From contig BSBM01000486.1 in the NCBI GenBank assembly GCA_027924585.1, positions 47,198,001-47,262,000 on the forward strand: a DNA stretch of 64,000 bases. Reading direction: 5' to 3'. Below the pieces are notes generated by a model. It was not told the origin of the DNA, did no database searches, and was given only the letters and a program-made list of their open reading frames with translations. The DNA comes from Larix kaempferi (taxonomy: Eukaryota > Streptophyta > Pinopsida > Pinales > Pinaceae). Position 1 is the stretch's first letter. The number at the start of each line of letters is the position of its first letter. Position numbers and translations under genes: made by a program. Below, one piece after another: positions 34,609-47,499 of this stretch.

Positions 34609-34892
34609 AGGTAGAGGCCTACCCTCGTTCGACATATAATTTTCAAGCCCTACTCCCGTTCTCTTTGCTAACATTTTGAAACCGTTGTCGGGGAGGTAGA
34701 GGCTTACCTTAGGTGTCTGCGATTATCCATGCATAACTCATATCTTATCGCATCCGGATTAATCTAAATGGGTATCATTGCAAATTCTTAATTAAATTGT
34801 ACCCATCTGTTTTTCACTTACGCTCTCCCTGCACTTCAAATGACATACATCTTGGTAGAGGAGTTTAAAAGTCTACCTAGCGACTCCGAATT

Positions 34893-36038
34893 GTGACTCC
34901 GAATTGTGACTCCGCTGAGGAGCAAACTCATTTGCATCCTTACAATACCAGAAGTAAAACAAACTTGAATCAAGTTGAAGGAACCCCACTTACCTATCAC
35001 AAAAGAGATCCTAAAGCCCAATCATGTAATTTCTTTTGGAAACTTGTTAATTTAGATTCTCCAAACCATATCCTGGGATCTCCTTTGTTTAATTCGGTTC
35101 CTCCCTCATCTCCTAATTTGAACTTGAACATAAATCCACTAAATCCAATGGCCGGAACAAACTCTGGAAACCTGAATGTTCCTCCACCACAAAATCCTAG
35201 GATCTTCGGAAGGAAGGCTAAGCCATCTCCTTTGGAATTTTTCCAAATGTAGGGCACATCCCATGACATGCCTTAAAAGTATTTTGAAAAGGTTCCTAGA
35301 TTTGATGGAGTAGCTGCTATCTCCATTGAAGATCATATTGATAAAGTATGGGAACACATGGAAGCATATGGAGCATCTGAGGAAGATGTTTTCATGAGGG
35401 GTCTCTTGGCATCTTTAGAAGGAGATGTTAGGAAGTGGTTTGACAAGTTGCCTGCCTCATCCATTGATGGGTATGATAACTTCGTCAATAAGCTTAGTAG
35501 TGAGTGGTCCCGTAAGTTAGATGGGAAATTTCTCTTGCATCAATTATTTGACATTAAGAAAAGAGAAAATGAATCAACCCATGAATTTAATGTAAGATTT
35601 GATAAGACCGTGGCTGCTATCCCTGAAGAGATTAAACCAAAAGATCAAGCGATTGTTATTCATTACTTGAATGCATTCGAAGGATGGCTGGGTTATCACA
35701 TGAAGGATAAAAACCCAAATGAGTTAAAGACCGCCCAATTCAATGCAAAGATCGCTGCGCATAATGTAACATCTATGGGGAAACAAAAAAATTTCGATCA
35801 ATTTACCCCATCCACTTCTAGATCTGACCCTAGACTCTGAAAGCCCAAGGAACCTGTGAGTGAGCCAAAGGAATCAAAGGACATGTTAGAAGCCATGCAA
35901 GAAATGACGAGACAATTAACTGTCCTAACTAAAAGTGTAGCAAGTTTGAATGACCCTGGGAGACATAGAAATCCTTATGGCCCTAAACCTTACTGGAACA
36001 ATAATAGAAGGCCTAAGGGGGATAGAGATAGGCGATGA
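34893..36038 (+). pseudogene. Element D gag
   Basis: One frame is broken by stops at 35250, 35274, 35838 and 36036. The N-terminal part (HLHPYNTRSK) resembles the gag start of plant gypsy elements. The retrotransposon gag core runs from about 35290 (PRFDGVAAISIEDHIDKVWEH) through GDVRKWFDKLPASSIDGYD and ESTHEFNVRFD. The C-terminal part is basic (GPKPYWNNNRRPKGDRDRR), with no zinc knuckle seen. Upstream at 34879-34925 the phrase gactccgaattgt is tandemly repeated. Between 36039 and 36678 the linker frames are broken. Confidence 0.78.
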
Positions 36039-36678
36039 CCTGAGTACCCAGAAAGTTCTGAGAAAAAGAATGTCAATTGGTGTGATGAAACAAAAGAAGA
36101 ACCTTCCGACACCATTTTCCTTGATGACCAACCGGACAACATTAACTTTATTAATGACTTATCTTATGATGAAGACTTTGGAAGAATCCTTCTAGAAGAA
36201 TAGCCATGGGAGCAAGAAGAAGACATAGTTGCAGAACTTAGCTCCTCATGTTGTGCCATAAATCTCCCAGAACCTAGGGAACAACCAAAGTATCAAATCT
36301 ACAAATGAGGAAGTAATTCCCAACCTTCTTTCCTTGACAAACATAAGAAGATTGATGAATATCCAAAGGAAGAAGGTCTTGCTGTGAATGATTATGATCC
36401 AAAAATTGACATGAAGAAAGACTTAAGCAAGATAATGTGTAATATCCTTGTCACTGAGTTAATGAAGGTGCCCTCTGTTGGAAGCCAAGTAATTCTTTGA
36501 TGGCATTGGCCAAGAGAAGACCCCTGAAGTTGTCTTAGAATCATGTCACATTCAAAATCTTAGTGGAACACAACTCAACAAAGTTGAAAAGGATCCACCA
36601 ATAAAAATCCATTCTGCCATATATGAGAGAAAGAACGGTGGTCACCCTCCCTTTTACCTTACCTTACACATTCAGAAT

Positions 36679-38595
36679 GTGCTCCTACACAATTGCATGT
36701 TAGATTCTAGAGAAGCTATGAATGTTATGCCCTTACATGTCATGAAGGAGATGGGACTGGAGGTTACTAGACCTTATGGAAATGTCTGTGGTATAGACTC
36801 CAGAGGAGTACAGTCTTATGGCTTGATTAAAAACCTTAGGGCTGATCTTTTTGCTTGTTCAAATATTTCCACCGTGATGGATGTAGTAGTGATCGACTTG
36901 CCCCCAACATATGGAATGCTTTTATCTAGGAAGTGGGAAGCTGGCCTAGGTGGATACCTTATGATGGATTTATCATACATTTGTGTTCCTAACTCTGATG
37001 GAGCTTTGATTAAGGTGAACAGAGAACCTTGTTATAGCGAGCATTTAGAATCATTTCATGAAGGGTTAAAAAACACATATAGGGATGAACTATTAAATAA
37101 TGCAAAAACCAGCTTTGTTGATGATGAAAATGAGCTTTGGGAAGATAATCAAAATATGTTCATGGTCATGGAAGGTTCTGATTCCTCTTGGGAAGAAGAA
37201 CAAATAGCTGAACTTGCTGGAAGGATAAATTTGGATTTACTTAGAAATGAATTTTCTGAAGAAATAGATGAATTGAGAAGAAATGAAAATCAACGTCAGC
37301 TTCAAGAGAAAAGCAATATAGCAAATCAAGAACAAGTCATTGAAAATCAAACGCCTGAGGTAGTAGATGATGGTTTAGATGACATAAGAAGAGGTGAGCG
37401 TCTGCCCGGATCAGTTATTGAAAGGAATGCACTCATTGATAGTAATATAACAAGAAAAAATCAAGGCCTTGAACCAATTCTCCCATGGGAAAATCATCAT
37501 GAGCAAACAAATGTTGAAGAAAATGTCATTGAGGATCTTATCCCTGTAGTTGATGAATTTGATGACATTAGGAGGGGAGAAAGAATTCCTTTTACTGTTA
37601 GAGAGTGGTTTGCCTTAATTGATCATAACAGATAAAGGGAAAGCCAAGGGCTTGAGCCTATTCGCCCATGGGTCAACCGTCCTGAGTCGATAAACCATGA
37701 TGCCAATGAAGAAGCAAGTAATTCGCACTATTTTGATGTTTCCATCTCTTTATCTCGTTCATTGTTTGAAGAAAATATGCGTAATCTAAATCATGATAAC
37801 TCTCTAAATTGGGAAGAGGATGCTTTAATTAATGATGCACCCGAAGGAGACTTTAACTTAAATAATCTTGCTATTTTTCAAACTCCTTCAGATTCTCAAA
37901 ACCATGCTTTATCTGCATATCCTCATGTCCCTGATTTTCTTCTACCACCTGAGTCATCTAGTCGTCATATTCATGATCCTTCTCACATTCCTAGTTCTTC
38001 AACATCTCACTCTGAGTCAATTTCCAACGGTTTGGAAAATATGGTCATTCCAGTTCCTTCAGGGGAAGGCTCTAGTTGCAATACTGTCATATCCCACAAG
38101 CCATTTCCTTTGGAAGAACATAGAGAATTTTGGACTGTAGGTGAAGTTGTTAGGGATGTTGTGTCTCCTCAAGAGGATGAGACTAATGAAGTAGCCCAAG
38201 AGACAAGAAGAGATATTAGAGAAGTCCTTATTGGTAGGATTGATGTTTCCTTAGATGGTGGCCCACCCAGAGTCAATGCAGTTCCTTCTAGGAGGAACTC
38301 AAGGATTGTCACACCTCAACCACAGAACCTTGCTGAAATCCACCCTATGCCTATTCGCAACATTGGAGTTATTCCTGAGTCTGTCAATAGAAATAGGTTT
38401 CCCATAGGAAGTCAAGTCATCATTTCAAACCATTTATTGCATATTAGATCGGGACAGGATGACCTATGGGTTGGACCTTTCACAATAGAGCGATGCATTG
38501 ATAGCATGTTCTTTTTGGCCACTCATAGTGGGCGACGTATTTTATATCCTGTAAATCAGAGGGACTTAAGGGATCATATCCTTGATCCCACCTAG
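36679..38595 (+). pseudogene. Element D protease frame fused to an integrase-C-terminus-like end
   Basis: A 639-codon frame is interrupted once, by TAA at 37633-37635. The N-terminus is a retroviral-type aspartic protease fold (MLDSREAMNVMPLHVMKEMG), but the active site reads D-S-R instead of D-S-G. IDLPPTYGMLLSRKWEAGLGG follows. An acidic central region contains a duplicated module of about 61 residues (DDIRRGER...LIDSN/LIDHN...QGLEPI.PW) at about 37378 and 37561. The C-terminal part (FPIGSQVIISN ... DDLWVGPFTIERCID) resembles the end of gypsy integrase. RT, RNase H and the integrase core, normally between these parts, are absent with the frame maintained. Confidence 0.72.
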
Positions 38596-39091
38596 TTGGG
38601 ACTTCCCCGCTTTCCTTGCCTTGCCTGGTAGTAGAGAGTAGGTAGGAACTAAATAAGCCTGCTTTTGCAATAGTTAATCTTTTTCAGCCATTGAGTCTGG
38701 CGCCTTTTTGTTTGTCTTTTCTTAAGCTCCTTATGAAGCTCTTAGTTTAACTGAGTACCTGTCATTTTTCTTTTCCTGCACAATAAAATTTCAAACTTTA
38801 CAAGTTATGTTAGTAAGATTAGTTTTTCTTTTACGCATTTTAAATTTCTGTTATAGAATAGAATTTATTTCATTCTGGTTTTATATTTTTCCCATACATG
38901 CTGCATGAGGTATTTTGATGTTTGTGAGCGCAGATACAGGTGCATAATAATTAAAAAAAGAGAGGAAGAAAGCTGAAAGCAAAAAGGTAGAGTGCTGGAT
39001 CGAGGATTCGAGTAGCAGACTTCGAGGACCAGAGATTCTGAGGTTCTCAAGCGCTCTTTTCAGCAAAGCACTTGTCCCAGCTGGAGCCAGA
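38596..39091 (+). other. 3' non-coding region of D
   Basis: This is AT-rich sequence from the end of the D frame to the 3' LTR. A purine-rich stretch (agagaggaagaaagctgaaa, about 38959-38978) is a candidate polypurine tract. It is displaced about 110 bp from the LTR start at 39092. Confidence 0.5.
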
Positions 39092-42000
39092 TGTTATCAC
39101 ATATATAGTAGCTGGGCTACCATACATTATTTTTCTGATTCCAATACACTATTCATCCAGTTCCCTTGCATTGAGACGTTGAGATGAGCATCTACTATGG
39201 ATCACTATCAGATTATAGACAACAGTTTTATTCCCCATGACATGACTGAGTCTCAGGATACTCAGAGAGATGACTGATGTAGCTATTTAGCCATTTGTAC
39301 AGAGCAGTCAGTAGTGCCCAGAGTTACAGCAGCAGTTTCAGAGGACAGATGTTGGCTCAGATGATAAGCATTCAGGTATATGACTCAACAAGTATATTAT
39401 GGTGTTATGGTTATATTGTTTTTATTTTCATTCTTATAGCATGTCTTAGCATTTAGCATCATGATCTGGCGATCATATAGATATGTAGACCTAGTTGTAC
39501 TACTATATATATATCATATTTGTCCCTACTCAGACTTAGAAGTTCTTGGCCTATACTCATTGGTTTTACCCTCCCTAGGGAGAATAGAGGTGATCAATCC
39601 CACCATACTTTGGCTTGCTAGTGTTGGTCTCATTATTCACTATCTTCATCCATCAATGACTTACCCAGTTTGTTCATTACCTTGACTTACTACTCGACTA
39701 GTGGCATGGAGGACCTTTCCCCATTGTAGCCTTTGTATTGGATGAGCTTCCTTGTTTATTGTGTCTCGGCTCTGAGTTGGTGACAAGACTTACCTTTAGT
39801 GAGTTGGATTTCCTTGTGAAGTCCCCCCAGTCACTAAAGATGTTGTTGGATAAACCTAAAACTTTTAGTGCTACCATGATTACAAATATGGAAATAAAAT
39901 GTTGTATCTTGTATGAAAATCCCATTCATGCAATGTGTTTCTCAACACACATGAATGAAAGACAAGCCAAATGAAAATGGTTATGAAATATCAAATGTTA
40001 TATCTATTGTGAAATGTAAATACCTAGGTAAACAAGCTGTCTATGACACACTTAGAAGTGCTCAGGTAAACAAGTGCCTTAAAAACACACCTACAGCAAG
40101 AAGCCTTATGAAATGTAAATCTATGCAATGTGTTTATAAACACACATAGATCAAAGGCCATGGAAACTTTAGGCGCAAAAATAAATGGAACTTAAACTCT
40201 ATATCAAAAAGATTGCTGGCCTCATTTGTATTATGGATTGTGTGCATCTGTCAAGGTGAATAAACACTCTTTGAACAACTTACCCATTTGTGAGACACCG
40301 CCATTCTCTGTGTTATTGCTTGTCCACTATATGCTATGGTGTGTATTCCCTTTTCCATTTCCAAAGTGTCACAATGTTAAGTTAGTAAGTTATCCTTTGA
40401 CCTAGCCATGTTATTCTTAGCTTTCACCCTTCACTAGCAAATTGATCACAACTATGAAGTGAGTATGACCTTGAAAGTCTTGTCTGAGTAATGAATAATA
40501 ATTAATGACCTATTATATTTGGATTTAGATCACCAGTAATGATTTCTATTTGTTATAATTGCTATTTGAATGGATTGTAAAGCATGTTTTAACCTTTGAC
40601 ACCTTGCAGCAGCTTAATGGCAGTTTGAGTTATATTTTGGTCATGTTGACTTGGTAAAACCCAGTTTGACCAAAAGTCAACCACAGGACATGAGGTGGTA
40701 GACCTTAGATGATACAGATAGATGATATATGGTCTGGTACAGGTCACCATGGTGGGTTTATGTAGTGGTTTCTGGCCCATGATGATGATTTGTGCTTTTC
40801 AGCACTTTTACAGGTTATTATTATTTGGTTTGCCGGATATGATGAGTATTTATGTTTGACCATGCAGAGGTCTATATGGTGTATGAGTATACACTTTAGA
40901 TGGATTTGGACCTTCTGAGTCCAATGAGACAGTCTGTTTTCAGTTCCGGTCAGTTACAGTGATTTTTAGCTTCAGTTGGCTATCCTAGTGCAGTTTTGGC
41001 TTGTGAGAGGCCCTGTCAGAGCAGTGATGAGATTTGATGGGTTCACCTAGGGATTTGTACATGGAGGGGGTGGTCCAGCCACTTGTTATTACCATATTAA
41101 CCTCCTCCAAGACACATTGGTGAGATTACCTTGATATCGCAGGCACTCCAGGAGGCAGTTTGGGCAGTTTCACATTTCCCGAGGCAGTCTATAAATGGTG
41201 AAAATGGCTACTGAGGAATTCGATTTGGGTTACTGAGGAAATGTTTTGGAATGGGATGATTATTGATGATGAGTGGGATGTCTTCCACACCTTCTCCAAC
41301 GGTTTCAGCTTCATCGGGGCCCACACCCATCACTTTCGACATTTTATGATGATTTATGGAGCCTTCCAAGGCTCACGACTTTCCCAGAGAGGCACGATTT
41401 GGTGTCTAGAGTGATTATTTTATATTATTGTGCTATGGGGATTGACCAAGGGTGTTAGAAATTACCCCTTGGGCCCACCATGAGATATTACTTATGTTTT
41501 TATCATTGACATTTGGTGGGACCCCCTTATTATGGGGGATTTGTCCATTAATATTGTATTATTGAGTTGATCCATGTATTGTATTGTTGAGCTCATCTCA
41601 ACCATTGATTAGATATTTTGATCTTTTGATCTTAGCCATTAATTCAAAAAGTGGTTAGGATTGTGGCCTCTCTCCATCCTATTTAAAGGAGAGAGCTTCT
41701 CATTGTAAAGGGGACTTTTGGCTCTGGATTATTGGAATATAAATTATTATTACATCTATGTGTTGTGTTTTGGTGAATGCTTTTGGAGTTCGTTCGTTGA
41801 TTCTTTCTTTGCACTGGGTTTTTGGAGATCTTGTCTTGCTATCTTTTGTACCACGTTTTTGTCATCTACAGGTGGAGGCTGAATTGGTTCAAGGAGGACG
41901 TATTGGTAGGGGAGGACCCTCCCTACTTCTTTCTTGGGTTTCTTCGTTGGTAACAAGGAGTATTATTGTCTTTGAACTTCTATTTCATGTTACTATTGCA

Positions 42001-42237
42001 TTTCGCTTGTATTTCCTCCATACTTGATCTTTCTGATTGAATCGATTTCCTTGGTTTGACAGGTAGAGGAGGTCGCACTCTTGGGCTAGGGCATAATTTT
42101 GGCAAGCAAAATGAACAATTTCTCATTTGATCTTTGTGGGAATCTTCCTCAACAACACGGCATCTACTTCCATCACTGAGGTATGATCTCAAGGTAATTT
42201 TTCATTCCATGATCTATCCATTTGACTAAATGCTTCA
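39092..42237 (+). repeat. 3' LTR of D, truncated by copia B
   Basis: It begins TGTTATCACATATATAGTAG and matches 30368-33511. It ends at ...tgcttca, where B starts. Confidence 0.88.
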
Positions 42238-42841
42238 TGTTGAGATATTGTAACTTCAAAGAATATTATATTTGTACTTTATTATTCTGGATATGTTTCA
42301 TTCCTCCTTGAAGATCTTATTGTATATCTGGAGATGTTTATTCCTCTGTCAGATTGTGGTAACTTGGGTTATTAGACTTCCCTAGTGGTGGTCGGCCCTA
42401 CATGTGTTATGTGGGTCAAAGGGTTATTAGATCACCCTAGAGGGGTCGGCCCAGTTAGTTGTAATGGGGTATTTAACCCAATGTTTTAATACGAGCCTAC
42501 ATGATTTGTGTAAAAGACAAGTCAGAGTAGTGTATAAATAGAGGAGGTGTATTCCTCATTTAACACACACTCACTCACTTGAGAGTGGCGCACTTATGAG
42601 AGAGAGGTCTGCTATGGAGAAGGAGGAGCTTAAGCTTAGGGTTTCATCTTTTGTATTTGCTGGTCATCTATATTGAGGAAGCTTTGCTGGGTTTTCTACC
42701 CCATGAGGGTTTCCTAGGATAAATCTGTGTCTCTTGTGTTTATGCTGTGCTTGTTGTTTCTTCAGTGATCCTGTATAGGCTATTATTGTGAAATGGAATG
42801 TAATGCTGCTATTTTCTTTATTAGCATATTAAATCTTAACA
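42238..42841 (+). repeat. 5' LTR of copia B
   Basis: It begins TGTTGAGATATT and ends ATCTTAACA, directly before the primer site, with TATAAATAG at 42533-42541. It is related to the G LTR and more distantly to those of A and F. Confidence 0.92.
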
Positions 42842-42853
42842 TGGTATCAGAGC
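42842..42853 (+). promoter_or_regulatory. Primer binding site of copia B
   Basis: TGGTATCAGAGC directly follows the LTR. Confidence 0.92.
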
Positions 42854-44012
42854 TAACCTGAAGGAAGGCAAGGTATGGCACTTACGACACTTGCTTCACT
42901 TGCGACAATTTGAAGGTTTGGGTTTTACATAGAAAAAACCAGTCATCGTGGAACTTTCGATATAAATACGTTTTGGTGCAGGTTTAGGATTTGAAACCTT
43001 TATAGGTCGTAGATAACATGCCCAGGTACCTTGTGTCCAAAGGGAACCCTCAGATTCGTTTTACTTTGTGAGTTATGATCAGTACAAGTTAGGGTTTCTG
43101 CCTCTTCCAGATCTCAGTCAAAATCAGGTGACCTAGGAAAAAAGGTCATAACTTGGGCTAGGAAGCTCCAAATGAAATTTCGTAAAAAGTGACAGGTAGT
43201 AAACAGATTTTACTATCTCAGTAAATGTTTTTAGAGGCCAAAGCGGAACCAGTGACACGTGGCACGCCGTAAAAGTTTGCTCTCCTGTTTTATCCCATAA
43301 ACATGTCACGTTGCGACACTTGGCATAAATCTATCTCAGAAAATCCAATTGAGGTCAGACCTGTCGGGATGGAAATATGACAGGTCAGGATACAACAAAA
43401 AAAGTTTTCAGACCCTGTGGAGCAAAAAGTTTGGAGTTTCAGCAGAAACAATCAGGTACATATTTCTGTCAAAACAGAATTATTTTTGGAGCAGCTTTAT
43501 TCATGGCTTCCAGAATTTAGGGTTTCGGAGAAAGTTAGAATTTTTGGAATCGGAATCCACGGCTGAATGCTACTCAGGAAAATCGAAATTTAGAGTCCAA
43601 GATCGAATTTTTTGGTTGGGTAGAAGACCGGGCTTGATCAAACCCCAGTTCAGGATTTTGATCGGAAAGATGGAAAATTAGGGCTTCAACAAAAGTTGGA
43701 ATTTTTGAAGTCTGTAACCACGGCTGGAAGCTCCTCAGAAAAATAAGAGTTTAGAGCCTTGGGTCAAACCTTTTGATTGGGTAGAAGGGTGGGCTTCATC
43801 AAACCCTACTTCGGGATCCTGTCTAGAAGATCCACAAGTTTCGAAGGCAATTTTGAGGGGTCAAATTTTGAAGATTTCAAAATTGAAGTATGCTAGTTTG
43901 ATCAGCTCAGCAAGACACATCCTTCCATCCATTCAGAAGTGTGAAAGTCAAAGATTTAATTTTTAGGGTTTTTTCTAGCAAACCCTAATCAAGCTCCAGA
44001 TCAAGTTTCAGG
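42854..44012 (+). other. Leader of copia B with repeated units
   Basis: This is non-coding. A leader unit (aaatt-tagagtcc/ttgggtc...gattgggtagaag...aaaccc) occurs at least twice, around 43540-43660 and 43690-43840. A and F each have one copy and G about four. The unit ends near aaaccctaatc, as in the other elements. Confidence 0.6.
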
Positions 44013-45327
44013 GGGAGTTGAGGCTAAGGCCTTACATAAGAAGACTACAAGAAGTCTCGACAGGTATGACTTAAGGAGGTTCAGATATGTCTTGAAATAT
44101 GATTCCTGATTAAGTTCATATTATTAATGTTAGAATTGTCTTATCACCCTAGTAACAGTATGAATGCATGTGAATGATCGAAGACATTCATTGATTAGGG
44201 CTATATGATTGTACTAATGCATTATGGTGTTGTATGAAGTTGATGTTGTCTGCTAACAAGATACAGGTACATCACAAAAGACAAATCAAGTTCCATAACC
44301 ATGACAACATGAAGACAAAGACTCATCCATAATCTTTGTTCTACTTACAAGGTATGTATTACTTTGTTATATTATGCTTAACCTATGAGATATGCAGGTT
44401 CTAGCATAGGATCTCTAAATCATTGAAAAGAACAAAGAAGATATTGTTTAGGTATGTTAGACATAACTAAGTAGGTATACTAATCCAGGCATGTTTTCCT
44501 ATGTCAAGTTAGAATCTTACGTTGTGTTAGGATCCCTTATATAAGTATACTTGGTATGATTGGTTATGCTTATTCATAAAGTTAGTAATCAAGGGTTTAT
44601 GCATATTATGTCTCTTATCTTGATGATTTAACTAACCAGAAGAGTACTATGATCAAACGAGAATATGCATGAGTAAAAGAAGACTTCCTTGAAACCCTGA
44701 AGACTAATGATCATGACTATACATATTCAAAGATTATTTAGAATTATAATGTTTTGATAATATTTATAATATGCTAATGAATGTATGTTTGTGTATGAGA
44801 TCATGAGGATGACACTAGTGCACACTTGAGCATGCACAGTGGTACAGAATGAATAGAAGTTCAAAAGACATATAGAAGATCAAGCGGGAGGCAACCACAC
44901 AAACATAAAAGATAAGTATTTGAGTTGTTATTTGAAATAGTAAATGATATTGCTTGTATGCATATTTGTATTCCTAGAATATATCATGCGGAGTGTAAAC
45001 ATTCATAGAGCATTGAACAAAATACTACTAATATGCATATGATTGGTAAGTTGGACAAAGATTCCATTATTGCTTGTCTAGAATGAAACCTCTTTGCTGA
45101 CATGCTGAGAGCTGTGCACACTCTCGATAGTATGTTCTGGTAGAGATGGAAGGCATCTAGATAGCCACTGTATGCATACAGGATATGGAAAAGTGTTGTG
45201 CCAAAGTATTGGTCAAGATAGTTGCATAACTATGTAAATGATATCCGTATGCATAATAGATTATCATGTCAACATGATTTCATGATTATGAAGTATTACT
45301 AATCATGTACTTAATTTTGATTTGTAG
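44013..45327 (+). other. Gag scrap followed by an intron/exon-like chain in copia B
   Basis: EAKALHKK (about 44022-44047) matches gag of A, then coding similarity ends. What follows is conserved in G but non-coding. It contains donor-like gacagGTATGA (44062), acceptor-like ctgctaacaagatacAG (44266), donor caagGTATGT (44353), acceptor gatatgcAG (44397), donor GGTATGTTA (44453) and a final GT (44916) to AG (45327) segment. The last has branch-like TACTAAT and tttgtAG shared with A and G. Some intervals (46 nt) are too short for normal plant introns, so not all of these need be real. Confidence 0.55.
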
Positions 45328-45764
45328 GAAAGATCATGAAGAATGATGAACACTGAACAAGTGATGGATGTTCAACAAGAAGATTTACAAATCAAACAAA
45401 ATATAGAAGGCTCATGGCTAGAAGATTCTCTTAGAAAGAGGAAGAGAATCATGACAAGATGTTTGCTCCAAGTGGATAGATAAGACCATTCTCTTAATGG
45501 TGTAATTAAAGAAGAAGTGTGATTCAGGTTCTGTATGGGTACCCAGGATTGGTAGTCAATTGATGAGCTTAATGATCATCTTGGGTGATGTGGATCTCAA
45601 CCTCTGCTACAAGGTTGAATATGGCTTCTATACACAGATGACATGGATGCAAGAAGGAACTCACCACAGAGTTCAAATGATATTGAGGCTCATATCAGTA
45701 GACCCATCTGACGAGAGATGGCACAGATAGATATGCATAAGATCACTCAATGCAGAGTGTGAAT

Positions 45765-46760
45765 GATGGAGAATTGACAACTTCTTGACAAAGCTTGGGC
45801 TTTAATAGAAGTAAAGTTGATCCTAACCTTTACCTTAAGGTTGTGGATGATGAACCTATCATATCATTATTGTATGAGGATGATCTCTTTCTGACAAGGA
45901 ATGAGAAACAGATCATGAAAAGAAAGAAGAAGATGGCTGAAGAAATGAAAATGAAAGATCTCAGATTGATGCATTACTTCCTAGGTCTAGAAGCATGGCA
46001 AGGCTCAGAAGGAATCTTTCTCAACTAGGGAAAATATGTCGATAAATATTAAAAGGACTTGATGTGTTGGAATGGCCACTCTCATGGATTCCAACTCGAA
46101 GCTGTTAGCGGATGACTCATCAGAGTTAGCAGATATAACTCTGTACAGACAAATTATTGAGTCATTGATGTATCTAACGAATACTAGGTCATATATATGC
46201 TTTGTTGCGAACACCTTGAGTCAGTATTTAGTGGAAACTAGATGTGTTCACCTAATAGCTGCAAAGCATGTGATGAGGTACCTAAAGGATACGATAGACT
46301 TTGATCTATGTTATGTTGGAGATCATGAATTCAGATGGCTACACAGATATTGATTGAGCAGAAAGTGTATCAGACAGGAAGAGCACATCGAGAAGATGTT
46401 ATTGTCTGGGATCAGCCATGATCTTGTGGTTTAGCAAGAAGCAGTCTAGTGTGGCTCTCAGCACAAGCGGAATATATGGTTGCTTGCTCTGCTAGTTGTG
46501 AAGAAGTATGGCTTCAGGATTGTTTGACTTAGAGATAGACCCAACTATGATCCAATGTGACAAACAGAGTTGTACCAAAATGGCAGAGAATCCAGTGTTC
46601 CATGATAAGTCAAAGCACATAGAGATCTGACATTTCTATATACAAGATATGGTGCAGAAAGGAATTAAAGTTCAAATTTGTAACAAGTTACCAATGTACT
46701 AACCAAACCTCTACCGATCCGATGTACTAACCAAACCTCTACCTCAAGTAAAGTTTTCTG
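45765..46760 (+). pseudogene. Copia B RT C-terminal part and RNase H relic
   Basis: Fragments in several frames include LGFNRSKVDPNLYLKV, LLYEDDLFLT (YVDD changed to YEDD), MHYFLGLEA, SLMYLTNTRSYICF and LIAAKHVMRYLKDT, followed by a broken RNase H. The RT similarity begins at the same point as in G (IDSFLTSLGF). Near 46690-46740 a phrase encoding the C-terminal VLTKPL is tandemly duplicated (gatgtactaaccaaacctct). Not functional. Confidence 0.85.
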
Positions 46761-46795
46761 AGACAAACTTAATATAGTTTAGAAGGACCCTCCTC

Positions 46796-46806
46796 GAAAG
46801 GGGGAG
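46796..46806 (+). promoter_or_regulatory. Internal second polypurine tract of copia B
   Basis: cgaaagggggag follows the RNase H relic about 2.2 kb before the 3' LTR. It is followed by tgatgtgatc, not an LTR. G has the same tract at the same place (58021-58032, minus). Confidence 0.6.
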
Positions 46807-46924
46807 TGATGTGATCACTTATGATGAGATTGCCTGCATCGATAGTGAGGTTGATGATGTGGATACCTATATTGGTGATGCCGACAAAGAGGTTGGTGGA
46901 TGGTCCTTAGACAGGGTCTAAGGT

Positions 46925-47410
46925 GACAGAGGGATTGCATCATCCTTGAACACATGTTCTAAAAAGAGCCGTAGATAGATGTCTTCGAGAATGAAGTCCT
47001 TCATGGACATGTGAGGATTGAATCATCCTTGGATTTCAGTCCTAAAGTGAGCCATAGATAGATGTCTCCAAGAAAGAAGAGGGATTGAATCATCCTTGAA
47101 CACATGTTCTAAAGAGAGCCGTAGACAGATGTCTCCAAGAAAGAAGAGGGATTGCATCATCCTTGAACACATGTTCTAAAGAGAGCCGTAGACAGATGTC
47201 TCCGAGAAAGAAGAGGGATTGCATCATCCTTGAACACATGTTCTAAAGAGAGCCGTAGACAGATGTCTCCGAGAAAGAAGAGGGATTGCATCATCCTTGA
47301 ACACATGTTCTAAAGAGAGCCGTAGACAGATGTCTCCGAGAAAGAAGAGGGATTGTATTATCCTTGAACACATGTTCTAAAGAGAGCCGTAAACGTATGT
47401 CTTCGAGAAT
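46925..47410. repeat. Minisatellite 1 of copia B, 67-bp unit
   Basis: cttgaacacatgttctaaag recurs at about 46945, 47095, 47162, 47229, 47296 and 47363, with agagccgtagacagatgtct between. Each unit carries the dyad-like ggattgcatcatcc. Confidence 0.9.
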
Positions 47411-47499
47411 GAAGTCCTTGGTGGACATGTGAGGATTGGATCATCCCTGGAATTCAGTCCTAAAGAGAGCCGTAGACATGATGTCTCCGAAAATAAAGT

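Larger units (their letters stand above)
30368..42237 (+). mobile_element. Gypsy element D with 4.2-kb LTRs and no RT
   Basis: The 5' LTR is 30368-34587, followed by a primer site, gag, a protease-containing frame with an integrase-C-terminus-like end, and a 3' LTR (39092-42237) cut short by B. The last 1,076 bp of that LTR, as judged from the 5' copy, are missing. The intact size would have been about 12.9 kb. RT, RNase H and the integrase core are absent, so D is a large non-autonomous derivative, probably of the Athila/Tat side of gypsy. By eye its LTRs differ at several percent of sites, so it is much older than A or H. Confidence 0.85.
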
